DNA of 64,000 nt, from contig NC_015573.1 of assembly GCF_000214705.1 (NCBI RefSeq), forward strand, positions 2,239,001 to 2,303,000. Direction: 5' to 3'. Positions 28,311 through 37,236 of the stretch are shown here, piece after piece (position 1 is the first letter of the stretch; each line of letters begins with the position of its first letter). The translations under genes were made by a program, and so were the position numbers. The notes below the pieces were generated by a model. The model was not told the DNA's origin. It ran no database searches and saw only the letters and a list, made by a program, of their open reading frames with translations. The stretch is from Desulfofundulus kuznetsovii DSM 6115 (GTDB taxonomy: Bacteria > Bacillota > Desulfotomaculia > Desulfotomaculales > Desulfovirgulaceae).

Positions 28311-28336
28311 AAGCCACCCGACAGGGTGGCTTTTCG
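28311..28336 (+). terminator. Terminator of the pab operon
   Basis: AAGCCACCC-GACA-GGGTGGCTTTT. It lies 230 bp after pabC and just before the convergent stalk-protein gene. Confidence 0.8.
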
Positions 28337-28349
28337 AGCACTTTATTTA

Positions 28350-29354
28350 CTATTCTACCGCCACAAGATTGCCTTCCCGGTAGTAATTTACTTTAGCCTT
28401 CAAACCTTCCCCGATAAAGCGCAGAGGCACCAGTGTCCGTCCGTCAACAACCCTGGCGGGAACCTCCAGCATAACCGGGTTTCCGTCAACTAATGCATTC
28501 CCGCTGCCCACTACCAGTTTAACGGTGGAATTGTTGAGTTGAATGTTAATGGTGTTATCCTTGTAATCAACGGCGGCACCGAGGCTCTCTGCCAGTACCC
28601 GGAGCGGCACCAGGACGCGGCCATTTTCAACCACGGGGGCCACATCAAACATGGGCATGTTTCCTTTTATATACACTTTTACCTTATTATCTTTTACTTT
28701 AGCAAAAACCTTATTTAAGGCAGAATAGATTTCATCGTCACCCGGGTTGTTCCTCAGGGCCTGCTCCAACAGCGAACGGGCATCCTCCATTTTTCCGGCC
28801 TTAATGAACATCTCGCCCAGGTGCTTATAACCTTGTGCCCTGGTAAGGCTATCGGCGGACACATCCTCTTCCAGCGCCTCTTTCAATTCCCCGGCTACGA
28901 TGACGATCTCATTCTGGTCGTTCCAATCCTTAAGGCACTGCTTTGCTTCATAAACCGCCTGGGCAACGCTTCTCCCTTCCAGAATGGCCTGCAGAGCAGC
29001 CCGGGCCACCGGGTTTTTCACATGCTGCAGGGCGTTTTCTACACCCTTATAAACGTGCTCTGTCACGCTCTTCTTTTTTTCCTGCTTTTTTAGCCTATTT
29101 TTCTCCTGTTCCGGTTCTTTCTCCTGTTCATTCATTTCCTGTTCTTTTTCCTTATTCTGGTTCTGCTCTTTTTCCTCAACCGTGGCCCCTTCATTCATGT
29201 TCCTTTCATGTTCTTGCTCAATGTTCCGTTCAGCGTGTCCTCTGGCCTGGCCGGACTGACCCCACCCTTTTGGTGCAGCCCACGCACCAGCCGCCAGGGA
29301 AAAGATCAGTACGGTAACCAGTGCCAGGGAGAAAAACTTTTTCAACCCCTTCAT
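28350..29354 (-). CDS. Exported stalk-domain protein with copper amine oxidase N-terminal-like domain
   Basis: A 334-residue protein. Residues 1-27 are a signal peptide ending AWA-AP. Residues about 35-105 are a low-complexity Glu/Lys/Gln-rich charged segment, probably coiled coil. A TPR-like helical region follows. The C-terminal third (about 230-334) has two PLRVLAESLGA/PLRFIGEGLKA units with GRVLVP and GRTLVP, the copper amine oxidase N-domain-like repeat common in Firmicute cell-wall proteins. Its role is unknown; attachment at the surface is inferred. Confidence 0.85.
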   Translation of the reverse strand: MKGLKKFFSLALVTVLIFSLAAGAWAAPKGWGQSGQARGHAERNIEQEHERNMNEGATVEEKEQNQNKEKEQEMNEQEKEPEQEKNRLKKQEKKKSVTEHVYKGVENALQHVKNPVARAALQAILEGRSVAQAVYEAKQCLKDWNDQNEIVIVAGELKEALEEDVSADSLTRAQGYKHLGEMFIKAGKMEDARSLLEQALRNNPGDDEIYSALNKVFAKVKDNKVKVYIKGNMPMFDVAPVVENGRVLVPLRVLAESLGAAVDYKDNTINIQLNNSTVKLVVGSGNALVDGNPVMLEVPARVVDGRTLVPLRFIGEGLKAKVNYYREGNLVAVE

Positions 29355-29582
29355 AAACCACCCTCCATTCTTTTGTTTTTTGCTTCGTACATTTTATACG
29401 ATTGGCCAGCCAGTTTTAAGGGGTGAATGGCCAACCTTTTTTCCGATTGCCGCTTATTTCAGCAAGTGCTTGAGAATCTTATCACCATACTTGAAGAACA
29501 AAACACTTCAAATAATACGCATCAAGGGTAGGGCCGGAATCCCTTGCGCCGTAAGGGTTCCAGGCTCGCTCCTGGCGGTTTG

Positions 29583-29750
29583 CTAACGCTTGCTAACGTC
29601 GTCGCCCAATACCTCCCCGATAGCCGCGGCAGCCGCTGCCTGGGTGTCCAGCAGCAGGTGGGAGTAGGTATCCAGCGTGGTCTTTACGCTGGCGTGACCT
29701 AACCGTGAGTTCCACCTCTGGCTTTTTCTTTTCTTTGTGGTCCTGCCCAT
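29583..29750 (-). pseudogene. C-terminal remnant of a tyrosine recombinase/integrase
   Basis: A 55-codon frame with an AGGAG ribosome site. The first 16 residues (MGRTTKKRKSQRW...) are unrelated. The rest, LGHASVKTTLDTYSHLL, is the last catalytic segment of phage-type integrases including the nucleophilic Tyr. The other catalytic residues are missing, so an internal deletion has fused an unrelated start to an integrase tail. Confidence 0.75.
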
Positions 29751-29790
29751 GACAAACAACTCCTTTCGCAGCTTTACCTTAAAAAATAAG

Positions 29791-29818
29791 AACCCTGCCG
29801 GTACAGGCAGGGTTTTTC
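29791..29818. terminator. Bidirectional hairpin terminator
   Basis: AACCCTGCC-GGTACA-GGCAGGGTT with TTT on the plus side and TTCTTATTTTTT on the minus side. Confidence 0.7.
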
Positions 29819-30011
29819 CGGTTTTTTGTGGTGCTGTTTAAAATTTTGTCCATATAAAGCAGGAGATTCCGTTTTTTTGTCGAATAAAGTCCCCCCGTAA
29901 AAAGGTGAGCGATGAACTGCGGTCTGTAACGTGGGCGCTTGGACCGGAGTGAGCCAGTAGCGCAACCGCCGCCTGCCAGTTTGTGTTAAAACAGGGAGGG
30001 GCTTTTTATTT

Positions 30012-31178
30012 ATGCAGTCTTTTGTACACCCTTCAGAAAATTACCAGATTCTTAAATCCCTTGATAGCCTGGTTCAAAACATAACTGAAAATCAGAAAGT
30101 GTTTTGTCAGAAAGTTGCAGAAATCAAGGACAATCACTACACGCTGGTAAAAAGCTACTACCAAGAATCGCAAAGACTGATTAAAATGTTGAAAGAAACG
30201 GCATTCCTGTGCTCCCTAATGTTCAGCATTGAAGACGAAAAGAGCATCTGCGTCAGCGCCATAAACATCCTGCGCAAATTACTCCAGGAACCGGTAACAA
30301 TCAGGATTTTATGCGCTTCCAGCAGTCGTACCAAATTGGAAACCGTTGCGGAAGAGAAATCTGCCGCGCACGATATCAAAAACGTATGCTCAAAAAGTCC
30401 GCTCAACTGCATTGCAATTAAGACGTGCCGCCCCATAATCTACTCACCGCTGGAAAGCACCGTCCCCTGCCCGGAAATGCTGGACTCACCCGACCAGTAC
30501 ACGTATGCCTGTGTACCGCTGGTCGCGGAGGGCGTGGCATTCGGCTGCATAAATATTCTCTTTGAACACGACACTAAGATGGACCGGTTGAAAGAGAATA
30601 TAGATTTGATTAACATTCTAGCGGGCTATGCATCGCTGGCAATATACAATAACCGGCTCATCAAAACCGTGAAAAGAGAGGCATTGACAGATAAACTAAC
30701 CGGTCTTCCCAACCGGCGTTTCGGTATGGAAGCCCTGCAAGGCGAAATCAACCGGAGCAAAAGATACGGCCATGTATTCTCTGTCGCTATGCTGGACATC
30801 GATAATTTCAAGCTGGTGAACGACAACTACGGCCACACCGAAGGCGACAAAGTGCTCACGCTGATGGCTGACCTGGCCCGTAAGTGTTTGAGAAATGTGG
30901 ACCTGGTAGCCAGATTCGGCGGAGAGGAATTTTTAATTATCCTCCCGGAAACCGACATCAAGAGGGCATGCGCGGTCGTCGAACGATTCTGCAGGGTATT
31001 TAACGAAGCCAGTTTATCCGATGTCCTGTGCGCAAAGAACCTGACTCTCAGCGGCGGCATCGCTCAGTTTCCGCACGACGGAGAAGACGCCCTTTCGCTG
31101 TTAAAAACGGCGGACGAGAGGCTCTACCTGGCCAAAAGCAGCGGGCGCAACAGGATAGTTGCCGATAAGCTGAACTAA
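30012..31178 (+). CDS. GAF-GGDEF diguanylate cyclase
   Basis: A 388-residue cytoplasmic protein with no membrane helix. It has an N-terminal coiled-coil stretch (about 10-60), a GAF-like sensor (about 65-215) and a C-terminal GGDEF domain. The active site is GGEEF (303-307), which is catalytic in this form. The inhibitory RxxD site is present as RNVD (294-297). It should make cyclic di-GMP in response to an unknown ligand. Start ATG 30012 follows GGGAGGGG. Confidence 0.92.
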   Translation: MQSFVHPSENYQILKSLDSLVQNITENQKVFCQKVAEIKDNHYTLVKSYYQESQRLIKMLKETAFLCSLMFSIEDEKSICVSAINILRKLLQEPVTIRILCASSSRTKLETVAEEKSAAHDIKNVCSKSPLNCIAIKTCRPIIYSPLESTVPCPEMLDSPDQYTYACVPLVAEGVAFGCINILFEHDTKMDRLKENIDLINILAGYASLAIYNNRLIKTVKREALTDKLTGLPNRRFGMEALQGEINRSKRYGHVFSVAMLDIDNFKLVNDNYGHTEGDKVLTLMADLARKCLRNVDLVARFGGEEFLIILPETDIKRACAVVERFCRVFNEASLSDVLCAKNLTLSGGIAQFPHDGEDALSLLKTADERLYLAKSSGRNRIVADKLN

Positions 31179-31344
31179 ATTCCCGGCTTTCAAGGGAAAC
31201 CTATCGCACCCGGTTTTGTGTTCTAACGAAGTGAATAAACCGCAGGTACCCGGACAGCACTCCGGGAAAAGAAGCGGCGACCGGTGGTTCAGTTCGACGG
31301 CTCTCGCAAAACCACACAGCGATTAAGACAGAAGGCCCCACCAA

Positions 31345-31387
31345 GAAAACAAAAACACCCGGCAAGGGTCACTTATCCCTGCCGGGT
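31345..31387 (-). terminator. Terminator after the toxin/Rpn-remnant transcript
   Basis: On the minus strand, ACCCGGCAGGGAT...CCTTGCCGGGT is followed by GTTTTTGTTTT. It ends the minus-strand genes starting at 32295. Confidence 0.8.
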
Positions 31388-31426
31388 TCAAAATTCTTAT
31401 TGAACAGGAGGCGGGTTAACCAGGGC

Positions 31427-31783
31427 TCACATCCTGGAAACGATTTCTGCCGCCTGCTCTGGTGTTTCCGCGTCAAGCAATTCATCGTAAAGGCGTTCCA
31501 ATGCTTCAATATCGGTTATCTGTTTAATTTTTGCTTGCAACTCGCCTGATACAGATTTGAATCTCTTCCGGACAAATCTAATAATGGATTCTCTTACGCC
31601 TTCTGCTTTAGCTCCGGCCACCATAGATATCTCGTCCCGGATGGCCTTTTCCCGCAGCTCGTAAAGGCGGCGCTCCTTTTCGCTTTTCTTGAAAATTTCT
31701 TCGATGGTCAACGCTTTTTTCAGGCCCGGCACTTCCACCGGTATCGCCTCCAGTTCGTCGCCCGGAAGGTTGTTCAGGTACAT
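31427..31783 (-). pseudogene. C-terminal remnant of an Rpn/PD-(D/E)XK transposase-like nuclease
   Basis: 118 residues resembling the tail of Rpn-family proteins: YLNNLPGDELEAI, ALTIEEIFKKSEKERRLYELREKAIRDE, and a C-terminal ITDIEALERLYDELLDAET. The in-frame codons just upstream still read ALEVWL, but a stop follows at once and the nuclease domain is gone. It is therefore a truncated gene behind the MazF-like gene. Confidence 0.7.
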
Positions 31784-31811
31784 TAACCAGACTTCCAGTG
31801 CGTAATTTTAT

Positions 31812-32138
31812 TTAGACCAAAGCGTTTGCCAATAATTTTTTAACCTCGACAAAATCGCTTTCACTTAACTCCCCAATTTTCTTAACTAAACTCGAATTTA
31901 CCGCAAATAACTTGCCCGCACAAACCTTAGAGGGTAGATTAAGACCAGCTTCCTTCCAGTTGTTTAAAGCGTACTCGAAAACATTTTTAACCGGTTGCCC
32001 TGATATTGCCGCTACGACAACTAAGCCTGTCACCGCAGTAAATTCGGGTTTACTTACAACAAGAGCGGGCCGCACTTTCGCCCCGCTCAGGTCAGAATAC
32101 GCGAAATTAGTAACCACTACCTCACCAGGATTTGGCAT
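31812..32138 (-). CDS. MazF/PemK-family toxin
   Basis: A 108-residue endoribonuclease-type toxin: PNPGEVVVTNFAYSDLSGAKVRPALVVSKPE is the standard N-terminus with the conserved Arg-Pro. ATG 32138 has GGAGGTGG 9 nt upstream and overlaps the antitoxin gene by 17 bp. It is likely an mRNA interferase, by family. Confidence 0.85.
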   Translation of the reverse strand: MPNPGEVVVTNFAYSDLSGAKVRPALVVSKPEFTAVTGLVVVAAISGQPVKNVFEYALNNWKEAGLNLPSKVCAGKLFAVNSSLVKKIGELSESDFVEVKKLLANALV

Positions 32139-32295
32139 AGGCTTTATCCACCTCCGGGTCATTCCAGTCGTCGTAAATTTCTTCCGGGTCCCGGAGTGGC
32201 GTCGCTATCCGCCGAAGTAATTCCTTGTAAAGAATTTTTGCTTCCTCAATCGAAAGCTGGTTTATTTCCTGAAGAAGCTCTTCTATCTTGCCCAT
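32122..32295 (-). CDS. Putative antitoxin of the MazF-like toxin
   Basis: A 57-residue, acidic, mostly helical protein (MGKIEELLQEINQL...), start ATG 32295 after GGGGTGA. Its small size, acidic tail and overlap with the toxin gene identify it as the antitoxin. No known DNA-binding fold is evident. Confidence 0.7.
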   Translation of the reverse strand: MGKIEELLQEINQLSIEEAKILYKELLRRIATPLRDPEEIYDDWNDPEVDKAYAKSW

Positions 32296-32573
32296 AAGAA
32301 TCACCCCACGACTATAATAACACAACGTTTTCATCATAGCCACTCCCTTCCGAAAAATGCCGGTAACCCGGACGCGGGCGTCATTCAGCTCTTCCCGGAG
32401 CTTCGCCAGCTCAGGGGAGTTTGCCCGCTGATTCGGGGGCAGGGCGGCTTCCTGTGCCTTTAACTGACCGCAAAGTACGCTTCCTCAAGCTCCGGAGCGC
32501 CCGGGCAATGGAAGAAAACAGCTCCCCATTGCCGTTTGCTGACATCCCCCGCGCAACCGCGATTTTTCAGGCT
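32296..32573. other. Intergenic stretch, no clear gene
   Basis: No gene is supported here. A minus-strand run (AELAKLREELNDARVRV-like, about 32350-32440) has protein-like composition without a start or a recognisable family and may be decayed coding DNA. Confidence 0.4.
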
Positions 32574-33749
32574 TTAGAAGACCTGAAGAACGAAACACTT
32601 CAAGTAATACGTTTCCGGCGAAGCGAGAAGCATGGGGTGGTCTTTGGCCTGGCGGCGCATTTCCACCAGGCGCAACTGCCGCCCTACATCCCGGGCAGCA
32701 TCCAGCAATACTTCCAGGAAGAGATCCTCGGTCATATGGTAAGAACAGGAGCAGGTAACCAGAAAACCACCTGAAGGTAACAGCTTCATGGCCCGCAAGT
32801 TGATCTCCTTGTAGCCCCGGATGGCCCCTTCCAATGCCTCTTTGGATTTGGTAAAGGCCGGCGGATCGAGAATAATTAAGTCAAACCGTTCCCCGGCCCG
32901 GTCCATGGCCCGCAGTTCATCAAAGGCGTTACCCTCCCGGAAGGTGCAAACCTGCCCGAACCCGTTCCGGGCCGCGTTTTCCCGGGCCATCTTCAGGGCG
33001 TCGCCCGCCACATCAATACCCAGCACCACTCTGGCTCCGAAACGGGCGGCATAAACGGAAAAAGTACCGGTGTGGCAAAAACAATCCAGCACCCGGGCTC
33101 CCCCGGCCAGCCCCTCCAAGGCCAGCCGGTTTTCCCGTTGATCTAAAAAATAACCCGTTTTCTGCCCCCCGGCCAGGTCCACTAAAAAGCGCAACCCATT
33201 TTCTTCTATCTCCACTAAAGGGTTAAAGGGGCCTTTAAGAAAGCCCGTCACCAGGGGCAGCCCCTCCAGTTCCCGCACCGGCACGTCGTTTCTTTCGTAA
33301 ATACCGGCGGGATTTAATAGTTCATCCAGAAGCTCTACAATCGTATCTTTGTGCACATCTATTCCCAGGGCCAGGGTCTGCACGGACAGGTAATCGCCAA
33401 ACCGGTCCACGATCAGCGCGGGCAGAAAATCGGCCTCGGCAAAAACTAGGCGACAGGCATTGGTATGCCGCACCACCCGGCGGCGGTATTCCAGAGCCGC
33501 CATTAAGCGCCGGCGAAAAAACTCCCGGTCAATCTTTTCCCCCTGCTCCCGGGTAAGCAGGCGCACCAGGATCTGGGAGGAGGGGTTAATATAGCCCCTC
33601 CCCACAAACCGCCCCCGGTGATCCACCACTTCCACCACATCGCCGGGGTTAAAATGACCGTGAATATCTTCCACCTCGGTGCGGTAAACCCAGGGATGTC
33701 CGTTTAAGACCCGGTGATGCCGGCCCCGGGTCAGTTTAACTACTGCCAT
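32574..33749 (-). CDS. rlmI: Class I rRNA (cytosine-C5) methyltransferase, RlmI-like
   Basis: A 391-residue protein with an N-terminal PUA domain (KLTRGRHHRVLNGHPWVYRTEV), a central EEHVD-like region and a C-terminal SAM methyltransferase fold (VLDCFCHTGTFSVYAARFGA, DLIILDPPAFTKSK, TCSCSYHMTEDLF). The catalytic Cys lies in the last motif, as in RlmI, which methylates 23S rRNA. ATG 33749 is chosen because AAGGTGA precedes it. The exact target base is by homology only. Confidence 0.88.
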   Translation of the reverse strand: MAVVKLTRGRHHRVLNGHPWVYRTEVEDIHGHFNPGDVVEVVDHRGRFVGRGYINPSSQILVRLLTREQGEKIDREFFRRRLMAALEYRRRVVRHTNACRLVFAEADFLPALIVDRFGDYLSVQTLALGIDVHKDTIVELLDELLNPAGIYERNDVPVRELEGLPLVTGFLKGPFNPLVEIEENGLRFLVDLAGGQKTGYFLDQRENRLALEGLAGGARVLDCFCHTGTFSVYAARFGARVVLGIDVAGDALKMARENAARNGFGQVCTFREGNAFDELRAMDRAGERFDLIILDPPAFTKSKEALEGAIRGYKEINLRAMKLLPSGGFLVTCSCSYHMTEDLFLEVLLDAARDVGRQLRLVEMRRQAKDHPMLLASPETYYLKCFVLQVF

Positions 33750-33762
33750 ACAGTCACCTTCA

Positions 33763-33840
33763 CCTGCTCCGTAAATGTTCAGCAACCCCGCTATGGTGCC
33801 GATGGTAGCGGTTTTGCCGAACAACTACCCTGCTCCGTAA
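33763..33840. repeat. Dispersed repeat copy flanked by a 12-bp direct repeat
   Basis: CCTGCTCCGTAA occurs at 33763 and again at 33829. Between them, GTAAATGTTCAG..CCCGCTATGGTGCCG (33771-33801) matches 58984-59014 at 27 of 31 positions, and CCGCTA/TAGCGG is an internal palindrome. It lies between mtaD and rlmI. Confidence 0.65.
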
Positions 33841-33841
33841 T

Positions 33842-35143
33842 TTAAAGATCTGTCCCCACCAGCCTCTGGGAACGTTTCTGCACTTCATGGTATACCTCTT
33901 CCTCGTCCATGGTCAGCACCTGTCTTTTCTCCATGACCACCTGACCGTCTATGATGACCGTTTCCACATCCGCCGACCGGGCTGCGTAAACCAGGTGGGC
34001 CACCAGGTCATGCCGCGGGTAGAAATGGGGTTGGTCAAGATTAATTAAAATAATATCCGCTTTATAACCGGGTTTAAGCAGGCCCACATCATGAAGTCCC
34101 AGCACCCGGGCACCGTTTGCCGTGGCCATGGACAGGGCATCAAAGGCAGCCAGGGCCGTGGGATCCATGGTGGCCACCTTCTGGAGCAGCGCCGCAGAAC
34201 GCATCTCTTCCATCATATCCACGTTATTGTTGCTGGCCGCCCCGTCGGTGCCCAGGCCCACCAGCGCTCCGGCAGCCAGCAAACGGGTCACCGGGGCAAT
34301 ACCGCTGGCCAGTTTCATATTGCTTTCAGGGTTATGGGCTATACCCACCTTCTTTTCGGCCAGAATGCGGATGTCGTTTTCATCGAGATGGACGCAATGG
34401 GCAGCCAGCACGGGAAACTCAAACAGGCCCACCTCATCCATGAGCACAACAGGTGTTTTGCCGTATTTCTGACGTATTTCCTCGATCTCAGCCCGGGTTT
34501 CCGCAATGTGGATGTGGATTCCCACCTTCAAATCGGCCGCCACTTCCATAACCCGGTGCAAAAAATCGGGCGGGCAGGTATAGGGGGCATGGGGGCCCAG
34601 CATGGTGGTAATGCGCCCCCCGGCCTGGCCATGCCAGTCGCGGATAAAACGGCGGCTGTAGTCCAGGGCCTCCCCCGCCCCCGGGGAAAGCCCAATCATC
34701 CCCCGGGACAGGCTGGCCCGTAAGCCCGCCTTTTCCACAGCCCGGGCTGCCTCGTCCATATGGAAGTACATATCGGCAAAGGTAGTGGTCCCGGACCGGA
34801 TCATTTCCAGGCAGCACAGCATGGTACCCCAGTAAACATCCTCGGGCTCGAGCCGTTCTTCCACAGGCCAGATTTTCTCCTGCAGCCACTGCATTAAGGG
34901 CAGGTCGTCGGCATAACCGCGAAATAAAGTCATGGCCGCGTGGGTATGGCAGTTCACGAAGCCCGGCATGGCCAGCATACCCCGGGCGTCGATTACCCGG
35001 TCGAAGGTGCGCTCCGGGGAAACGCTCCCGGCCGGACCTACATGGGTTATATACTGCCCCTCAACAATTATTTCCCCGTTTGGCAACAGAGACTCAGGCT
35101 TTTCCATGGTCAGCACGGCGGCTCCGCGGATCAACATACCCAT
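33842..35143 (-). CDS. mtaD: 5-methylthioadenosine / S-adenosylhomocysteine / 5'-deoxyadenosine deaminase
   Basis: A 433-residue amidohydrolase. The metal and catalytic residues are visible: HTH in GFVNCHTHAAMTLFRGYADD, Glu/His in HIHIAETRAE, His in LAAHCVHLDEND and Asp in GLGTDGAASNNN. MtaD/DadD enzymes deaminate MTA, SAH and 5'-deoxyadenosine to the inosine forms. Start ATG 35143 follows GGAGG by 8 nt. It is the last gene of the SAM by-product operon. Guanine or cytosine deaminase is a remote alternative. Confidence 0.9.
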   Translation of the reverse strand: MGMLIRGAAVLTMEKPESLLPNGEIIVEGQYITHVGPAGSVSPERTFDRVIDARGMLAMPGFVNCHTHAAMTLFRGYADDLPLMQWLQEKIWPVEERLEPEDVYWGTMLCCLEMIRSGTTTFADMYFHMDEAARAVEKAGLRASLSRGMIGLSPGAGEALDYSRRFIRDWHGQAGGRITTMLGPHAPYTCPPDFLHRVMEVAADLKVGIHIHIAETRAEIEEIRQKYGKTPVVLMDEVGLFEFPVLAAHCVHLDENDIRILAEKKVGIAHNPESNMKLASGIAPVTRLLAAGALVGLGTDGAASNNNVDMMEEMRSAALLQKVATMDPTALAAFDALSMATANGARVLGLHDVGLLKPGYKADIILINLDQPHFYPRHDLVAHLVYAARSADVETVIIDGQVVMEKRQVLTMDEEEVYHEVQKRSQRLVGTDL

Positions 35144-35224
35144 TATTAACTCCTCCAAACCCCAAAAACTTTTCTAAACTTTCGCGGGCAGAACTTGATA
35201 CCGTCCCGGCAGGCCGGCCATACC

Positions 35225-35908
35225 TTACCGGTCGTTCACGGCGTAATTCCGCACGGCGGCCTGGCTGTAACTGTTCAGGTAAGAATCCCTCAATGCCTGC
35301 ACCTCGTCCGGCGGTAAGATGGCGGGCTTTCCCACCAGGTCGGCCCAGACATAAACTTTGGCCGATTTCTCCACTATCTGGCAGACCATAAATGCTTCTT
35401 CCAGGTTGCGCCCGACTCCGACAACACCGTGGTTGGCCAGCAGTACCGCCCCCCGGTTTCCCAGAGCCTCCACTGCCGCCCGGGCCAGTTCCTCCGTACC
35501 GGCCCGGGCATAGCTGGCCACGGGCACACCATCGCCCACTGTCTGGGCCAGGTCCTCCAAAATAGGAGGGATGGGCTTGCGGGCCACGGCCAGGGCGCTG
35601 GCAAAAACACTGTGGGTGTGCATCACGGCATAGACGTCGGGACGGGCGCGGTAAATCGCCAGATGCAGATGGAATTCCGTGGAGGGGCGCCGTTCTCCCT
35701 CCACCACCCGGCCGTTCATGTCCAGAACTACCATGTCCCGGACCTGAAGGGTGGCATAGGGCAAGCCGCTGGGCGTGATCACCACCAGATCTTCCCTGGG
35801 CACCCGGGCCGAAAGATTACCCCAGGTGCCCGTCACCAGCCCGCTGGTGGCCATGCGCAGGCCCATTTTATATACCTGTTCTTTGTACTTTTCCGCCGCC
35901 ACCGTCAT
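35225..35908 (-). CDS. Class II aldolase, probable 5-deoxyribulose 1-phosphate aldolase
   Basis: A 227-residue class II aldolase/adducin-fold protein. The metal site is present: Glu in PSTEFHLHLAIY, HTH in VMHTHSVFASALA, and the distal His in LLANHGVVGVG. Relatives cleave fuculose 1-phosphate. In this operon, downstream of the pentose-1-phosphate isomerase gene, the likely substrates are 5-deoxyribulose 1-phosphate and 5-methylthioribulose 1-phosphate, giving dihydroxyacetone phosphate and an aldehyde (the DHAP shunt). The fold is certain; the substrate is inferred from context. Confidence 0.85.
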   Translation of the reverse strand: MTVAAEKYKEQVYKMGLRMATSGLVTGTWGNLSARVPREDLVVITPSGLPYATLQVRDMVVLDMNGRVVEGERRPSTEFHLHLAIYRARPDVYAVMHTHSVFASALAVARKPIPPILEDLAQTVGDGVPVASYARAGTEELARAAVEALGNRGAVLLANHGVVGVGRNLEEAFMVCQIVEKSAKVYVWADLVGKPAILPPDEVQALRDSYLNSYSQAAVRNYAVNDR

Positions 35909-35963
35909 ACAATACCGATTCCTCCCGCAGTTTGATTTACTCGTTTTAAGGTAAACCTGAGGC

Positions 35964-37217
35964 TCATTCGCCCTGCCAGCTTTGAATATAGGCCTCCTGT
36001 TGCGGTGTCAACCGGTCAATTTCTATGCCCAGGGAGGAAAGTTTCAGTTCCGCCACCTGCCGGTCCAACTCGGCCGGTACCAGGTATAGATGGGGCGCCA
36101 GGCGGTCTTTATTCTGCCAGATATAGCGGGCGGATAGGGCCTGCAGGGCAAAGGACATGTCCATGATCTCTGCCGGATGACCGTCCCCGGCGGCCAGATT
36201 CACCAGGCGCCCCTCCCCCAGGAGGTAAATGCGCCGACCGTCGGGCAGGGTGAATTCTTCGATGTTCTGCCGCACCACCCGGCGGGAAACGGCCGCTGCG
36301 GCCAGCTCGGGCTTGTTGATCTCCACGTCAAAGTGGCCGGCATTGGCGAGAATGGCCCCGTCCTTCATGCGCCGGAAGTGCTCACCCCTTAAAACATCGC
36401 GGCAGCCGGTAACGGTGATGAAGATATCCCCCACCCCGGCAGCCTGCTCGCTTTTCATCACCAGGTAGCCGTCCATATATGCCTCCAGGGCCCTGATCGG
36501 GTCCACCTCACAGACCACTACTTTGGCGCCCAACCCGGCGGCACGCATGGCCACACCCCTGCCGCACCAGCCGTAACCCAGCACCACCACCGTCTTGCCC
36601 GCCACCAGCAAATTGGTGGTGCGCATGATGCCGGCCCATACCGATTCCCCGGTCCCGTAGCGGTTATCAAAGAGGAACTTACACCGGGCATCGTTGACGG
36701 CAATCATGGGGAAAAGGAGTTTTCCTTCCCTCTCCATGGCTTTCAGGCGGGATACCCCGGTGGTGGTTTCCTCGCATCCCCCCACCACCTCGGAGGCCAG
36801 TTCACGACAGCTGGTGTGCAGCAGGTGAACCAGGTCACCGCCGTCATCAATAACCACGTGGGGGCGGATTTCCAGAACTTTGACCAGGTGCTCCGTATAT
36901 TCCCGGTCGGTGGCGCCATGCCAGGCATAGACGTGGATACCTGCCGCCGCCAGGGCCGCAGCCACGTCGTCCTGGGTAGAGAGGGGATTGGACCCGGAAA
37001 TGGCCACCTCTGCCCCGCCGGCTTTGAGTACCTCGGCCAGGTAAGCCGTTTTTGCTTCCAGGTGAATGCTCATGGCCACCCGCACTCCGGCAAAGGGCTT
37101 TTCCCTTTCGAATTCCGCCCGGATGGCATTTAAAACCGGCATGTGAACCCGCACCCAGTCTATTTTCAGCCTGCCCCCGGGCGCCAGGTTGATGTCCCGT
37201 ACAAGATAGTCCTGCAT
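35964..37217 (-). CDS. ahcY: Adenosylhomocysteinase family; possibly S-inosylhomocysteine hydrolase
   Basis: A 417-residue NAD-dependent hydrolase that splits S-adenosylhomocysteine, or its inosyl form. NAD-binding [18 protein letters not shown] and [15 protein letters not shown] are typical, as is the C-terminal AYIQSW. The substrate-binding segment reads HLEAKT (52-57) instead of HMTxET, placing Lys-56 where the mammalian enzyme has the Glu that contacts the adenine amino group. With the deaminase gene nearby, an inosyl substrate is plausible. Start ATG 37217. Confidence 0.92.
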   Translation of the reverse strand: MQDYLVRDINLAPGGRLKIDWVRVHMPVLNAIRAEFEREKPFAGVRVAMSIHLEAKTAYLAEVLKAGGAEVAISGSNPLSTQDDVAAALAAAGIHVYAWHGATDREYTEHLVKVLEIRPHVVIDDGGDLVHLLHTSCRELASEVVGGCEETTTGVSRLKAMEREGKLLFPMIAVNDARCKFLFDNRYGTGESVWAGIMRTTNLLVAGKTVVVLGYGWCGRGVAMRAAGLGAKVVVCEVDPIRALEAYMDGYLVMKSEQAAGVGDIFITVTGCRDVLRGEHFRRMKDGAILANAGHFDVEINKPELAAAAVSRRVVRQNIEEFTLPDGRRIYLLGEGRLVNLAAGDGHPAEIMDMSFALQALSARYIWQNKDRLAPHLYLVPAELDRQVAELKLSSLGIEIDRLTPQQEAYIQSWQGE

Positions 37218-37236
37218 TTTCCGCTCTCCTCATTTC

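Larger units (their letters stand above)
29355..30011. other. Gene-poor stretch with integrase stub and a terminator
   Basis: No full-length gene was found here. It holds a TATAAA -10 box for the stalk gene near 29395, a 55-codon integrase remnant, a bidirectional hairpin at 29791-29818, and nothing else recognised up to the GGDEF gene. Confidence 0.6.
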
